NCBI GenBank assembly: GCA_937930585.1
Contig: CALHCA010000100.1
Location: forward strand, 1-15,074
Source: an uncultured bacterium
GTDB taxonomy: Bacteria > Patescibacteriota > Saccharimonadia > Saccharimonadales > Saccharimonadaceae
Direction of reading: 5' to 3'
DNA length: 15,074 nt
Shown here: in pieces, positions 1 through 7,691 of the stretch
Layout: each line of letters starts with the position of its first letter
Position numbering within the stretch: the first letter of the stretch is position 1
Position numbers and translations under genes: made by a program
The notes under the pieces: model-generated
The model's input: only the letters and a program-made list of their open reading frames with translations
Databases searched by the model: none
Told to the model about the DNA's origin: nothing

Positions 1-2188
1 GTTTGTGCGCATTGAAATACTCTTCAATATATTTTTTCGCCTCATAAAAACCAACTCCAATCGTACCAGAAAGATTATGAGCTCCAACACCATAAAGAAC
101 ACTGAAATTAATAATTTTTGCAACACGTCGTTGCTCTTTCGAGACTTCATCAATCGGAACGCCAAAAACCTCACTCGCAGTCTTTGCGTGAATATCTAAA
201 TCTTTTTCAAAAGTCTCAATCAAAGGCTTGTCATTCGCCAAAACTGCCGCCAACCTCAATTCAAACTGTGAATAATCTGCTGAAACTAGTAGATTTCCTT
301 TTTTCGCCACAAAGCCCTCACGAATACGCCGACCAAGCTCGGAACGAATCGGTATATTTTGCAAATTAGGATTACTTGAAGAAAGCCGCCCCGTTGTTGT
401 TACATCTTGCGCAAAATTGCTATGAATCCGATTTTTTTCATCTGCTAATTTTGGCAAAGCATCAACATAGGTACTTTTTAATTTCGAAAACTCACGGAAT
501 TGCTCAATTTTTTCAATAATCGGACTATATTCTCGTAATTTATCAAGCTCTTTTTGCCCTGTCGAAAAGCCATTTTTTGATTTTTTAATACCTTTTGTCG
601 GTAGGCTTAAATCTTCAAAAAGCACTTTCGAAAGCTGCAATGGACTAGCAACATTAAATTCTCGCCCAGCAATTTCAAAAATTTCCTTCTCAATCTTTGA
701 AATTTCACCAGCAAATTCCACACTCATCTTAGCAAAAATCTCTGGGCAAATTTCAACACCAGCTTTTTCCATTTTAAATAAAACCAAACTCATTGGGAAA
801 TCTAATTTTTCAGCAATTTCACGAATTCTTGGTAAATCTTCAAGCTTTTTTTGTTGACGCTCAAATATAATCCGCATCGCTGAAATTCGAACTTTTGAAT
901 CATCTTCATCTATTTTCTCGCCGTAAATTCCACTCAAACTTTTATCGCGGATTAGAGCATTTAACAAAAATTCCAATTGCTCAATATCGTAAATTCCACC
1001 CCAATCTCCAAAATCAATGCCAGCGTTAAAAATTTTATGAAATGTTTCTTTCGCATCAAAGAAAACTGTTTTTGTATTTTTGAAGAAATCAGCAAATTTT
1101 GAGAATTCCATAAAGTTAAATTCTGCAATATTTTCAAAATTCGAAACTAAAATTTTTAATTTTTGATCATCAAATTCGAAGAAAACTAAATCTTGTGGTT
1201 TTTCGAAAAACTTTCTAGCAGAAATTTCTGGTAAAATATCAATTTTAGAAGATTCCGAAACTTCTTCAAAAAGCCCAATTTGGTTTTCATTTTTTGTTTC
1301 AAAATCCTCTGAGCCAGTTTTCATCTCCTTTGGAATTTTTCGCACCAAAGAGTTAAATTCAAGCTTTCGAAGCATTTTTAAAACTTCTTCATAATTAAAA
1401 TTATGAATATCAGCATCTTCAAAGTTAATTTCTACTGGTGCATCAAGAAAAATTTCAGCAATTTTTTTACTCATAAATGCTAAATCTTTTCCATCTTCAA
1501 GTTTTTTACGCCAAGCTGGTTTGATATTTTCAAGATTTTCATAAATTCCCTCAAGCGTAAAAAACTCTTGCAAAAGTTGTGTGGCAGTTTTTGGGCCAAT
1601 CCCCGGCACACCTGGAATATTATCGCTAGAATCACCTTGAAGTGCTTTTAAATCTAAAAATTGAGATTGTTTTAAGCCATATTTGTTCTCAAAATATTCA
1701 AGATCAAATTCTTCAATATCCGAAAATCCACGTTTCATTGCAAAAACTTTAGTATTTTCATCAATTAATTGCAACATATCAAGATCAGAAGTAATCAAAT
1801 TTGCTTCAACTCCAAGCTTATTTGCCTGAACCGCTAAAGTCCCTAAAATATCATCAGCTTCATAACCATTGGTTTCAAAAAGAGGCCAACCTAAAGTCTT
1901 CAAAAAATCCTTTAAAAGCGGAATCTGTTCATAAAAATCATCTGGTGCTTTTTTTCGCCCAGCTTTATATTCAGGATAAATCGCACTTCTTTTTGCGGTT
2001 GAAGTCCCTTTTTTATCCCAAGCCACAACCACATAATCTGGTTTCAATTTTCGAATTACTTCAAAAGCCAAACTCGCAAAACCATAAACACCACCCGTTG
2101 GCGTTCCATCTTCAAGGCTTAAATTACCCATAGCGTAATAACCCCTATAAAATACGCTTTTCCAATCAATAATTACTAACTTCTTCAT
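1..2188 (-). CDS. polA: DNA polymerase I, 5' part (partial, C-terminus outside window)
   Basis: Family A DNA polymerase for Okazaki-fragment processing and repair synthesis. About 729 codons are visible from ATG at 2188. By comparison with Taq polymerase roughly 130 C-terminal residues, including palm motif C, lie outside. Residues 1-290 are a 5' nuclease domain: IIDWKSVFYRG near the start, ADDILGTLA, TSDLDMLQL and GDSSDNIPGVPGIGPKTA (helix-hairpin-helix). The middle (about 310-480) is a degenerate 3'-5' exonuclease domain: the region expected to carry the DxE motif reads VFFEFDD, so proofreading is probably absent, as in Taq. The polymerase domain has motif A SADYSQFELRLAAVL (catalytic D638) and motif B RRVAKIINFSVLYG (R687, K691, F695, Y699); the 57-residue D638-F695 spacing matches Taq. 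Phe642 and Ser696 replace the usual Ile and Gly. The gene has its own promoter downstream of the trxB terminator. Function is certain; fidelity is inference. Confidence 0.97.
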   Translation of the reverse strand, partial: MKKLVIIDWKSVFYRGYYAMGNLSLEDGTPTGGVYGFASLAFEVIRKLKPDYVVVAWDKKGTSTAKRSAIYPEYKAGRKKAPDDFYEQIPLLKDFLKTLGWPLFETNGYEADDILGTLAVQANKLGVEANLITSDLDMLQLIDENTKVFAMKRGFSDIEEFDLEYFENKYGLKQSQFLDLKALQGDSSDNIPGVPGIGPKTATQLLQEFFTLEGIYENLENIKPAWRKKLEDGKDLAFMSKKIAEIFLDAPVEINFEDADIHNFNYEEVLKMLRKLEFNSLVRKIPKEMKTGSEDFETKNENQIGLFEEVSESSKIDILPEISARKFFEKPQDLVFFEFDDQKLKILVSNFENIAEFNFMEFSKFADFFKNTKTVFFDAKETFHKIFNAGIDFGDWGGIYDIEQLEFLLNALIRDKSLSGIYGEKIDEDDSKVRISAMRIIFERQQKKLEDLPRIREIAEKLDFPMSLVLFKMEKAGVEICPEIFAKMSVEFAGEISKIEKEIFEIAGREFNVASPLQLSKVLFEDLSLPTKGIKKSKNGFSTGQKELDKLREYSPIIEKIEQFREFSKLKSTYVDALPKLADEKNRIHSNFAQDVTTTGRLSSSNPNLQNIPIRSELGRRIREGFVAKKGNLLVSADYSQFELRLAAVLANDKPLIETFEKDLDIHAKTASEVFGVPIDEVSKEQRRVAKIINFSVLYGVGAHNLSGTIGVGFYEAKKYIEEYFNAHK

Positions 2189-2196
2189 TATACTCC

Positions 2197-2225
2197 ATTA
2201 TATCACGCTTGAGGATAATTTTCAC
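2197..2225 (-). promoter_or_regulatory. polA promoter, extended -10, predicted leaderless
   Basis: On the minus strand GTGAAA (2225-2220, 4 of 6 to the -35 consensus) lies 17 nt before TATAAT (2202-2197), which is preceded by TG plus one base (TGATATAAT). Only 8 nt separate TATAAT from the polA ATG, so transcription should start within about 2 nt of the start codon. The GGAG at 2196-2193 would lie upstream of that start site and so not be in the mRNA. Positions are seen directly; the start site is inferred. Confidence 0.6.
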
Positions 2226-2238
2226 TTTTTCGAAAACT

Positions 2239-2263
2239 AAAATAGGGCGATAAACCCTATTTT
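2239..2263 (-). terminator. Intrinsic terminator of the pheS-trxB operon
   Basis: Nine-base arms AAAATAGGG (2239-2247) and CCCTATTTT (2255-2263) enclose a 7-nt loop and form a stem with flanking A/T runs. On the minus strand the stem is followed by a T-rich stretch. The trxB stop codon TAG (2259-2257) lies inside the first arm, so the hairpin begins within the coding region. It separates the operon from polA, which has its own promoter. Confidence 0.75.
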
Positions 2264-3198
2264 TCATTGTGTAAAAATTCTGAGATTTTTATTGATGCTT
2301 GAGCACCGGTTGCTGCAGCTACCACAATCTGTTTTTGTGCATTTTCAATTATATCACCAGAAGCATAAACTCTTGGAATATTTGTTTCGAAATTGCTATT
2401 TACAACAATCTCACCATAGTTGTTAACTTCAACACCAGATTTTTTTGCAAAACCAGAATTTGGAATCAATCCAATAAATTCAAAAATTGCCGCAGCTTTA
2501 ATTTCAAAAGTTTTTTCACCTTCTTCAGTTTGCTGCTTTATGCGAGCACCAATAATTTTTTCACCAAAGTCAGTCTTTTCGAAAAGAAATTCCTCAATTT
2601 CAGTTTTTAAAAATAACTCAATTTTACCAGATTTAACCGCTTCAAAAAGTCGCTCTTGCAAGACCGCTTGCGCCGAAATTTCGCCCCGAACTAAAAGCTT
2701 AACTTTTGAAAATCGGCTCAAAAACAGAGCTTCAGTTACCGCAGAATTACCACCACCAACTGCAATCAAATCTTTTCCAGCATAGAATGGGCCATCGCAA
2801 GTTGCACAAGTGTGAACACCTCGCCCAAAAAACTCTTCTTCTCGTGGCAAACCAAGCATTCTATATGAATTTCCCGTTGCAATCAAAACTGTTTTTGAAT
2901 CAAATTTTTCGCCATCAATATCTAATCGTACGAAATTGCCAATATTTTCAAAACCTAAGACTTCACCATAATCAAATTTTGCACCAAATTTTTCAGCTTG
3001 AACTCGCATCTTTTTTGAAAGCTCAAGCCCAGAAATTCCTTCATCAAAACCTGGATAGTTTTCAATTAAATCTGAAGTTGTCGCAATTCCGCCAAAAGCC
3101 GCTTTTTCAAAAACTCGCACGCTCAAGCCATCTCGTGCAGCATAAATTGCCGCACTCAACGCAGATGGCCCTGAACCAATAATTACCAAATCAGTCAT
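2257..3198 (-). CDS. Thioredoxin reductase-like FAD/NAD(P)-dependent disulfide oxidoreductase
   Basis: A 313-aa flavoprotein of low-molecular-weight thioredoxin reductase type, which passes electrons from NAD(P)H through FAD and a Cys pair to a disulfide partner. Seen: FAD-binding GSGPSA (8-13) after a beta strand, redox motif CATCDG (C131, C134), second nucleotide-binding motif GGGNSAVTEA (148-157), and a C-terminal VYASGDI FAD motif. The usual HRRxxxR stretch that binds the NADPH 2'-phosphate reads LLVRGEISA, so cofactor preference (NADH or NADPH) is open. A TTG at 3213 in frame would add five residues; I chose ATG at 3198, which is preceded by GAGGA and lies one base after the FKBP stop (TAA-A-ATG), indicating translational coupling. 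It is the last gene of the operon. No thioredoxin gene is nearby, so its partner is unknown. A ferredoxin-NADP reductase-like role is less likely because the CxxC pair is intact. Confidence 0.88.
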   Translation of the reverse strand: MTDLVIIGSGPSALSAAIYAARDGLSVRVFEKAAFGGIATTSDLIENYPGFDEGISGLELSKKMRVQAEKFGAKFDYGEVLGFENIGNFVRLDIDGEKFDSKTVLIATGNSYRMLGLPREEEFFGRGVHTCATCDGPFYAGKDLIAVGGGNSAVTEALFLSRFSKVKLLVRGEISAQAVLQERLFEAVKSGKIELFLKTEIEEFLFEKTDFGEKIIGARIKQQTEEGEKTFEIKAAAIFEFIGLIPNSGFAKKSGVEVNNYGEIVVNSNFETNIPRVYASGDIIENAQKQIVVAAATGAQASIKISEFLHNEK

Positions 3199-3199
3199 T

Positions 3200-3880
3200 T
3201 TAGTTTTCCTCAAGACTTGGCTGTGGAATTTCTTGGAATTCAGGAATTAACATTACGATAAATTTCAAAGGTGTATTTGGGCCAATAGTTTTTGAAGAAT
3301 CTTCCTGATTAACTGAGCCCTGAGCACCATAAGCCTTATTCGCGGGGATAGACAATTCACGAATTCCGCCAACTTTCATTCCTTTTAGACCTTCACTCCA
3401 GCCCTCAATTAAGCCCCATTTTTTGCCCTCTTTACGAAAAACAACTGGCGATTTTAATCTACCATTTTCAAAGCTTCCGTCAAAAACTGTGCCATCAGGT
3501 TTCCAACCAATATAATAAGCCTGGAATTTCGTTGTTGAATCTGTAAATTCTTCACCATTGCCCTCTTTTAAATCTTTTTTCGTAAGTTCTTTTACGCTCG
3601 CAGCATTAAATGCAACTGGAGCTTTTTCATATTCCTTAAAACTGTCGTAATATTTAGCCGAAAGCTCTTTCGCCTGCTCTTCAACCTTTTTTCTATAATC
3701 TTGGTATTTTTTCAAAACTTGCGATTGTTTTTTTTGTGCTTCTGAATTGCTCTCAGTTTGTAAGAATGAAGAAACATAAAGTGCCACAGTCGAAACGACC
3801 GTTAAAATTAAAATCACCCAAATTGAATATCTCTGCCAAGCTGGTGTACCAGTTTGTAATGAATTTTTCTTTGTTGCCAT
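3200..3880 (-). CDS. Membrane-anchored FKBP-type peptidyl-prolyl isomerase
   Basis: A 226-aa protein. Residues about 15-38 form one hydrophobic helix (YSIWVILILTVVSTVALYV) with basic residues before it and no lipobox Cys, so it is probably an N-in signal anchor. Residues 45-85 are Lys/Glu/Gln-rich with coiled-coil character. An FKBP domain follows (about 98-215): AYYIGWKPDGTVFDGSF, then LIEGWSEGLKGMKVGGIREL and SIPANKAYG, the conserved core of the family. The likely role is proline isomerisation and chaperoning of proteins folding outside the membrane. The start ATG has a good Shine-Dalgarno (AGGAG) that overlaps the pheT stop codon (TAGGAG), with 8 nt between genes. The pairing with the downstream disulfide reductase-like gene suggests a folding/redox unit, but this is inference, and the flavoprotein has no export signal. 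Confidence 0.92.
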   Translation of the reverse strand: MATKKNSLQTGTPAWQRYSIWVILILTVVSTVALYVSSFLQTESNSEAQKKQSQVLKKYQDYRKKVEEQAKELSAKYYDSFKEYEKAPVAFNAASVKELTKKDLKEGNGEEFTDSTTKFQAYYIGWKPDGTVFDGSFENGRLKSPVVFRKEGKKWGLIEGWSEGLKGMKVGGIRELSIPANKAYGAQGSVNQEDSSKTIGPNTPLKFIVMLIPEFQEIPQPSLEEN

Positions 3881-3888
3881 CTTTTCTC

Positions 3889-6384
3889 CTAAATTATCTT
3901 TCCGCCATTTTTTATGGCTTTTTCTTCAATTTTTTGCATAATTTCCCGAATCTCTTCACCATTCAAAGTTTTTTCGAAAGGTGTAATCCTAAATCGAATT
4001 GAAATATTTTTTGAGCCATCACAATTGTTAAAAATATCAATTGGTGAAGTTTCAATATCAATTTTGCTAAATTCATCAGAAATATTCTCAAAAATACTAA
4101 AAATTTCAGCAAATTTGCGATTTTCTTCAACACTAATCGAGATATCGCGCTCAACAGATTGGAATTTCGAAAAATCCCTAATTTTCACATTCGAATTTTC
4201 AATATTTTCAAGTAAAATTTGCAAATTAAGCTCAAATCCAGCAGTTGATTCTGGCAGTTTTAGCGCTTTTTGAACTGGTTTTCTAAACTCACCAATCACT
4301 CCTAAAATTATCTTTTTTCCATTTTTAGAAATTCGCATTAAAGCCGAACGTTTTGGTTCAAATTCAGTTGAAAGTGGTGATTTTTCAGTTTCAAATTTCA
4401 CAAATTCTACACTTAAACCAAGCTTTTTAAATAGAAATTCTGCATAATTCTTCACTTCATAAAATGCATTTTCGCCCTTATTTTTTGCATAAACGAACGC
4501 CAATTTCTTCTGTTCAACTGGCACATTTTCATCATTCAGGCCAAGTGATTTTTCAGTGATTTTATTTATTTCGAAAATTGCAAATTCACCAAAACCTGCA
4601 CGAATATTTTGACTAATTTTAGAAAGCAAACTTGGTATTAAAGTTTGGCGATAATATTGTAAATCTGGGGAGATTGAATTGACAATCTTGTAAGAGTTTT
4701 GTGAAGCTTGGCCAACCTTTTCAAGTAAATCACCATGAATAAAGCTATAAGTCAAAACTTCATTTGCACCGCTTGCCGCTAAAATATCACGAATTTTGGA
4801 TTGCAGTAAATCAATTTTTGCTTTTTTTACTGCTTTAAAAGTTCGATTCGGTAATTGCAATTTAATATTATCATAGCCATTTAATCGCCCAACTTCTTCA
4901 ATTAAATCCTCCTCAATATGTAGATCGTTTCGCCAAAATGGAATCATAAAAATTTCAGGATTTTCATTTTTTGCTAAAATTCCAACATTTTCTAAAGTTT
5001 GCTGAATTTCTTCATTCGAAAAATCTGTTCCCAAAACTTGGTTAATTTTATCTTTCGAAACTGAAATTTCAGTTTTATTGTAATAAAAATCACCGTTTGA
5101 ATCTACAACCTCACTCAAAGATTTTCCGCCAAGCTTCAAAATTCGCACACCAAACAAATCAAGAACTTTTCGCGATATCATTTCTGGCACGCCTTTTGTG
5201 AAGCGCGTAATTGCCTCCGAGAAAATTCCATGACGCATTTGCGTATTTCGCAAATTATAAAGATTAAATGTAGCACTTTCAACCAAAATTCGTGTTGTAT
5301 TTTCATCAATTGCGGTCGAAGCTCCACCCATTGCGCCAGCAAGTGCCACGGCCGTTTCAGCGTTTTCGCCAACCGCAATCACGATATCTTGGTTGTTCAT
5401 TTTGATTTTTTTGCCATCTGAAAGCTCTAATTCTTCATTTTCGAAAGCTTTTCGAACGGTAATTTTGATGTTTTCGCTACCGTTAATTTTTACTAATTTA
5501 TCAAAATCAAATGTATGGAGTGGTTGCCCAGTTTCAAGCATAAGTTCATTAGCTAAATCGGTTATCGAATCAATTGGCCGCATTCCAGAACGCAAAAGAT
5601 AAGTTTTTGCAATTGTTAACTTTGGATTTTTTAAAATTTCAGAGATATCAAAAACTGCCGCCGCGTAATGTTCACAAACTTCAGGATCTTGAATTTCAAC
5701 TTTAACTGTTTTATTACTTTGAGCTTTAAAATTCAAGCCTCTTATAAAATCTGGCTCGACAAATTTTTGTCCCAAAATTCCTGCAACTTCACGAGCAAAA
5801 CCAACAATTCCAAAACAATCTGGGCGATGAGTTAAGCTTTTATTTTCAACTTCGAGCAGAAAATCATTTAATTCAAATTTCTCTGCAAAATAATCACCAG
5901 CCTGAACACCGTTTTCGAAAACCTCTGGTGAAATTTCAAGAATACCATCATGTTCTTCACCTAAACCAAGCTCACGAAGACTTGCAATCATTCCGTTGCT
6001 TATATGGCCCATTAGTTTTCGTGCGCCAAGCTTAAAGTTATCACAACCAAAAGTTTCTGGTACGATTGACTCTGGCGGAAGCCAAGCTACAAAAATACCA
6101 GCTCTCACATTTGGTGCACCACAAACCACCTGAATAAACCCGTCTTCATCGCGAGTAATATTTTTTCTTACACCACCATCATCAATCTTGCATAGGTTTA
6201 AATGATCGGAATTTTCAACTTTCTGCGCAGAAACAACCTTAGCAATAATCACATCTTTATACTTTTCGCCCAAATTTTCAATACTTTCAATTTCAACCAG
6301 CCTTGCACCAATCAATTTCGAGAGCTCACCAATATCTGGCAAATCTGGAATAAATTTTTTAAGCCAATTTACTGAAATTATCAT
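3889..6384 (-). CDS. pheT: Phenylalanine-tRNA ligase beta subunit
   Basis: Beta subunit (831 aa, close to the usual bacterial 790-830) of the (alpha-beta)2 enzyme that charges tRNA-Phe. Domain order matches the family: an N-terminal MIISVNWLKKFIPDL segment, an EMAPII-like tRNA-binding fold (about 39-155, DVIIAKVVSAQKVENSDHLNLCKI), a B3/B4 editing domain (RPIDSITDLANELMLETGQP and following), a B5 region, a catalytic-like core (IEEDLIEEVGRLNGYDNI) and a C-terminal FDX-ACB anticodon-binding domain (FSKFQSVERDISISV onward). ATG at 6384 is preceded by GGAG and overlaps the TGA stop of the upstream small gene by 4 nt (ATGA), so translation is likely coupled. It sits downstream of pheS in one operon but separated from it by a 79-codon gene. 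Confidence 0.97.
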   Translation of the reverse strand: MIISVNWLKKFIPDLPDIGELSKLIGARLVEIESIENLGEKYKDVIIAKVVSAQKVENSDHLNLCKIDDGGVRKNITRDEDGFIQVVCGAPNVRAGIFVAWLPPESIVPETFGCDNFKLGARKLMGHISNGMIASLRELGLGEEHDGILEISPEVFENGVQAGDYFAEKFELNDFLLEVENKSLTHRPDCFGIVGFAREVAGILGQKFVEPDFIRGLNFKAQSNKTVKVEIQDPEVCEHYAAAVFDISEILKNPKLTIAKTYLLRSGMRPIDSITDLANELMLETGQPLHTFDFDKLVKINGSENIKITVRKAFENEELELSDGKKIKMNNQDIVIAVGENAETAVALAGAMGGASTAIDENTTRILVESATFNLYNLRNTQMRHGIFSEAITRFTKGVPEMISRKVLDLFGVRILKLGGKSLSEVVDSNGDFYYNKTEISVSKDKINQVLGTDFSNEEIQQTLENVGILAKNENPEIFMIPFWRNDLHIEEDLIEEVGRLNGYDNIKLQLPNRTFKAVKKAKIDLLQSKIRDILAASGANEVLTYSFIHGDLLEKVGQASQNSYKIVNSISPDLQYYRQTLIPSLLSKISQNIRAGFGEFAIFEINKITEKSLGLNDENVPVEQKKLAFVYAKNKGENAFYEVKNYAEFLFKKLGLSVEFVKFETEKSPLSTEFEPKRSALMRISKNGKKIILGVIGEFRKPVQKALKLPESTAGFELNLQILLENIENSNVKIRDFSKFQSVERDISISVEENRKFAEIFSIFENISDEFSKIDIETSPIDIFNNCDGSKNISIRFRITPFEKTLNGEEIREIMQKIEEKAIKNGGKII

Positions 6385-6620
6385 TTATCACTCCTTCTTA
6401 ATCCAAAAATATTTCTAATCATATCAGCAATAGGTTTTTCGAAAATCTTACAATAAAAACGTTGCCTGCCCCTACTAAAATCCTCACAACGAGTATCTTC
6501 TTCTGTAAAGGCTGAAACTCCTGCGAAAAATATAATGGCTGCGGCAAAAAATATCAAAGCAACCTTTAAACCCGCTAAAGATCGCTTTTTATCTATTTCT
6601 CTCCATTCTTGCTCGGTCAT
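6381..6620 (-). CDS. Small single-helix membrane protein between pheS and pheT (unknown function)
   Basis: I do not recognise this 79-aa protein. A basic N-terminus (REIDKKRSLAGLK) precedes one hydrophobic helix (about 18-38, rich in A, I, F), then an acidic EEDTR stretch and a region with two cysteines (C45, C57) and many Arg/Lys. The positive-inside rule suggests N-in/C-out, so the cysteines could form an extracytoplasmic disulfide. Its ATG directly abuts the pheS stop (TAAATG) and its TGA overlaps the pheT start (ATGA), so it is inside the translated operon, and this tight fit is the main evidence that it is real. No independent Shine-Dalgarno is obvious, so it probably depends on re-initiation after pheS. 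A link to tRNA-Phe charging is not shown. Confidence 0.8.
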   Translation of the reverse strand: MTEQEWREIDKKRSLAGLKVALIFFAAAIIFFAGVSAFTEEDTRCEDFSRGRQRFYCKIFEKPIADMIRNIFGLRRSDK

Positions 6621-7640
6621 TTAAAATTCCTTTAGAAATTCTAATTTTGCGCTTTCGAAATAACGAATATCCGAAATTCCATATTTAAGCATTACGAGGC
6701 GTTCAATTCCGCCACCCCAAGCAAAACCACGATATTTTTTACTATCAATTCCGGCAGCTTCTAGAACATTTGGATGAATCATTCCGCAGCCAAGCATCTC
6801 AAGCCATTCACCTTTTTTGCCACCAAGCGCCTCAGGTTTCTCAATCAAAAATTCAAGACTTGGCTCAGTGAACGGAAAATAGCCCGGCTGAGTGCGAATT
6901 TCTAGTTTTTGGCCATAATATTCTTCAAAAAAGGCATGAAGCGTGCCAAGCATTTGTGCGAGATTCGCTGCTTCACTCACAAAAACGCCCTCACATTGGT
7001 AAAAAGTATGTTCATGAGTAGCATCTAAGTCTTCATTCCGAAAAACTCGCCCATAAGAAACATGCGCAATTTGACCCTCCTCTTCAAGTTGTTTTTTGCC
7101 ATGTTTCAAAACACGATTTTGCATTGTTGAGGTGTGCGCTGGCGGAATAAAGTTTTCTTCAGTTCGAAAAGTATCGTAGCCATCTCGTGCTGGGTGATTT
7201 TCAGGGAAATTTAACGCGCCAAACATATTCCAGTCGTTATCGATCTGTCTAGATTCTACCGCCTCAAAGCCCATTCGTGTATAAATATCCACCACTTTTT
7301 CAAGCTCTTTTTGGAGTGGATGCTTCGAACCATCTTCCGCACTCAAAAGTTGCGGTTTTAGAGAAATTTTATCACGCGAACTTTCTGCAAAAGGTGCCGA
7401 AATATCAATTTCTTCAACTTCTGCGTTCTCTTTTTCTTCAAGTTTTTTTGAAACTTCAGCCTGAATTTCATTTTTCAAATCATTCACTTTTGCGCCAAAT
7501 TCACCTTTTTGCTCATTTGGCAGAGTTGGAATAATTTTATAAAGTTCTTTAATTTTTGGCGATTTCAAAATATCGCTCGGGTTTTCGAGTGCCTGAAGTT
7601 CCGCCAAAAGTTCATTTCTAATCTGTTGAATTTGTTCCAT
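6621..7640 (-). CDS. pheS: Phenylalanine-tRNA ligase alpha subunit
   Basis: Catalytic alpha subunit (339 aa, typical length) of class II PheRS. The first about 90 residues form the helical coiled-coil arm that binds tRNA (IRNELLAELQALENPSDI, then KVNDLKNEIQAEVSKKLEEK). The catalytic domain follows with HPLQKELEKVVDIYTRMGF, motif 2 near residue 197 (GRVFRNEDLDATHEHTFYQ), a substrate-pocket stretch PGYFPFTEPS and motif 3 (GFAWGGGIERLVMLKYGI) near the C-terminus. It is the first gene of the five-gene operon. ATG at 7640 has no Shine-Dalgarno; the strong promoter just upstream predicts a leader of about 5 nt. Confidence 0.97.
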   Translation of the reverse strand: MEQIQQIRNELLAELQALENPSDILKSPKIKELYKIIPTLPNEQKGEFGAKVNDLKNEIQAEVSKKLEEKENAEVEEIDISAPFAESSRDKISLKPQLLSAEDGSKHPLQKELEKVVDIYTRMGFEAVESRQIDNDWNMFGALNFPENHPARDGYDTFRTEENFIPPAHTSTMQNRVLKHGKKQLEEEGQIAHVSYGRVFRNEDLDATHEHTFYQCEGVFVSEAANLAQMLGTLHAFFEEYYGQKLEIRTQPGYFPFTEPSLEFLIEKPEALGGKKGEWLEMLGCGMIHPNVLEAAGIDSKKYRGFAWGGGIERLVMLKYGISDIRYFESAKLEFLKEF

Positions 7641-7651
7641 AATTATCTTTA

Positions 7652-7680
7652 ATTATACCATAATGGTATTCTTTTGTCGA
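7652..7680 (-). promoter_or_regulatory. pheS operon promoter
   Basis: On the minus strand TCGACA (7680-7675, 5 of 6 to consensus), a 17-nt spacer and TATAAT (7657-7652) preceded by TGG, giving an extended -10. This is the strongest promoter match in the window. TATAAT ends 11 nt before the pheS ATG, so the leader is predicted at about 5 nt with no Shine-Dalgarno. Confidence 0.75.
7655..7669. promoter_or_regulatory. Perfect dyad overlapping the pheS promoter (possible operator)
   Basis: ATACCAT-A-ATGGTAT is a perfect 7+1+7 inverted repeat covering the promoter spacer and the first bases of the -10 box, so a protein bound there would block RNA polymerase. An operator role is inference. An AT-rich 7-bp dyad can arise by chance, and no regulator gene is adjacent. 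Confidence 0.3.
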
Positions 7681-7691
7681 TTTTAAAAAAA

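Noticed and set aside
1-2188. Open plus-strand frames inside the polA region (5-199, 118-369, 1801-2133).
   Set aside because: They lie antisense to a continuous minus-strand DNA polymerase I frame with all family motifs; no start signals or recognisable products.
3198-3213. TTG start of the thioredoxin reductase-like gene at 3213.
   Set aside because: The ATG at 3198 fits the family N-terminus, has GAGGA upstream and sits right after the FKBP stop.
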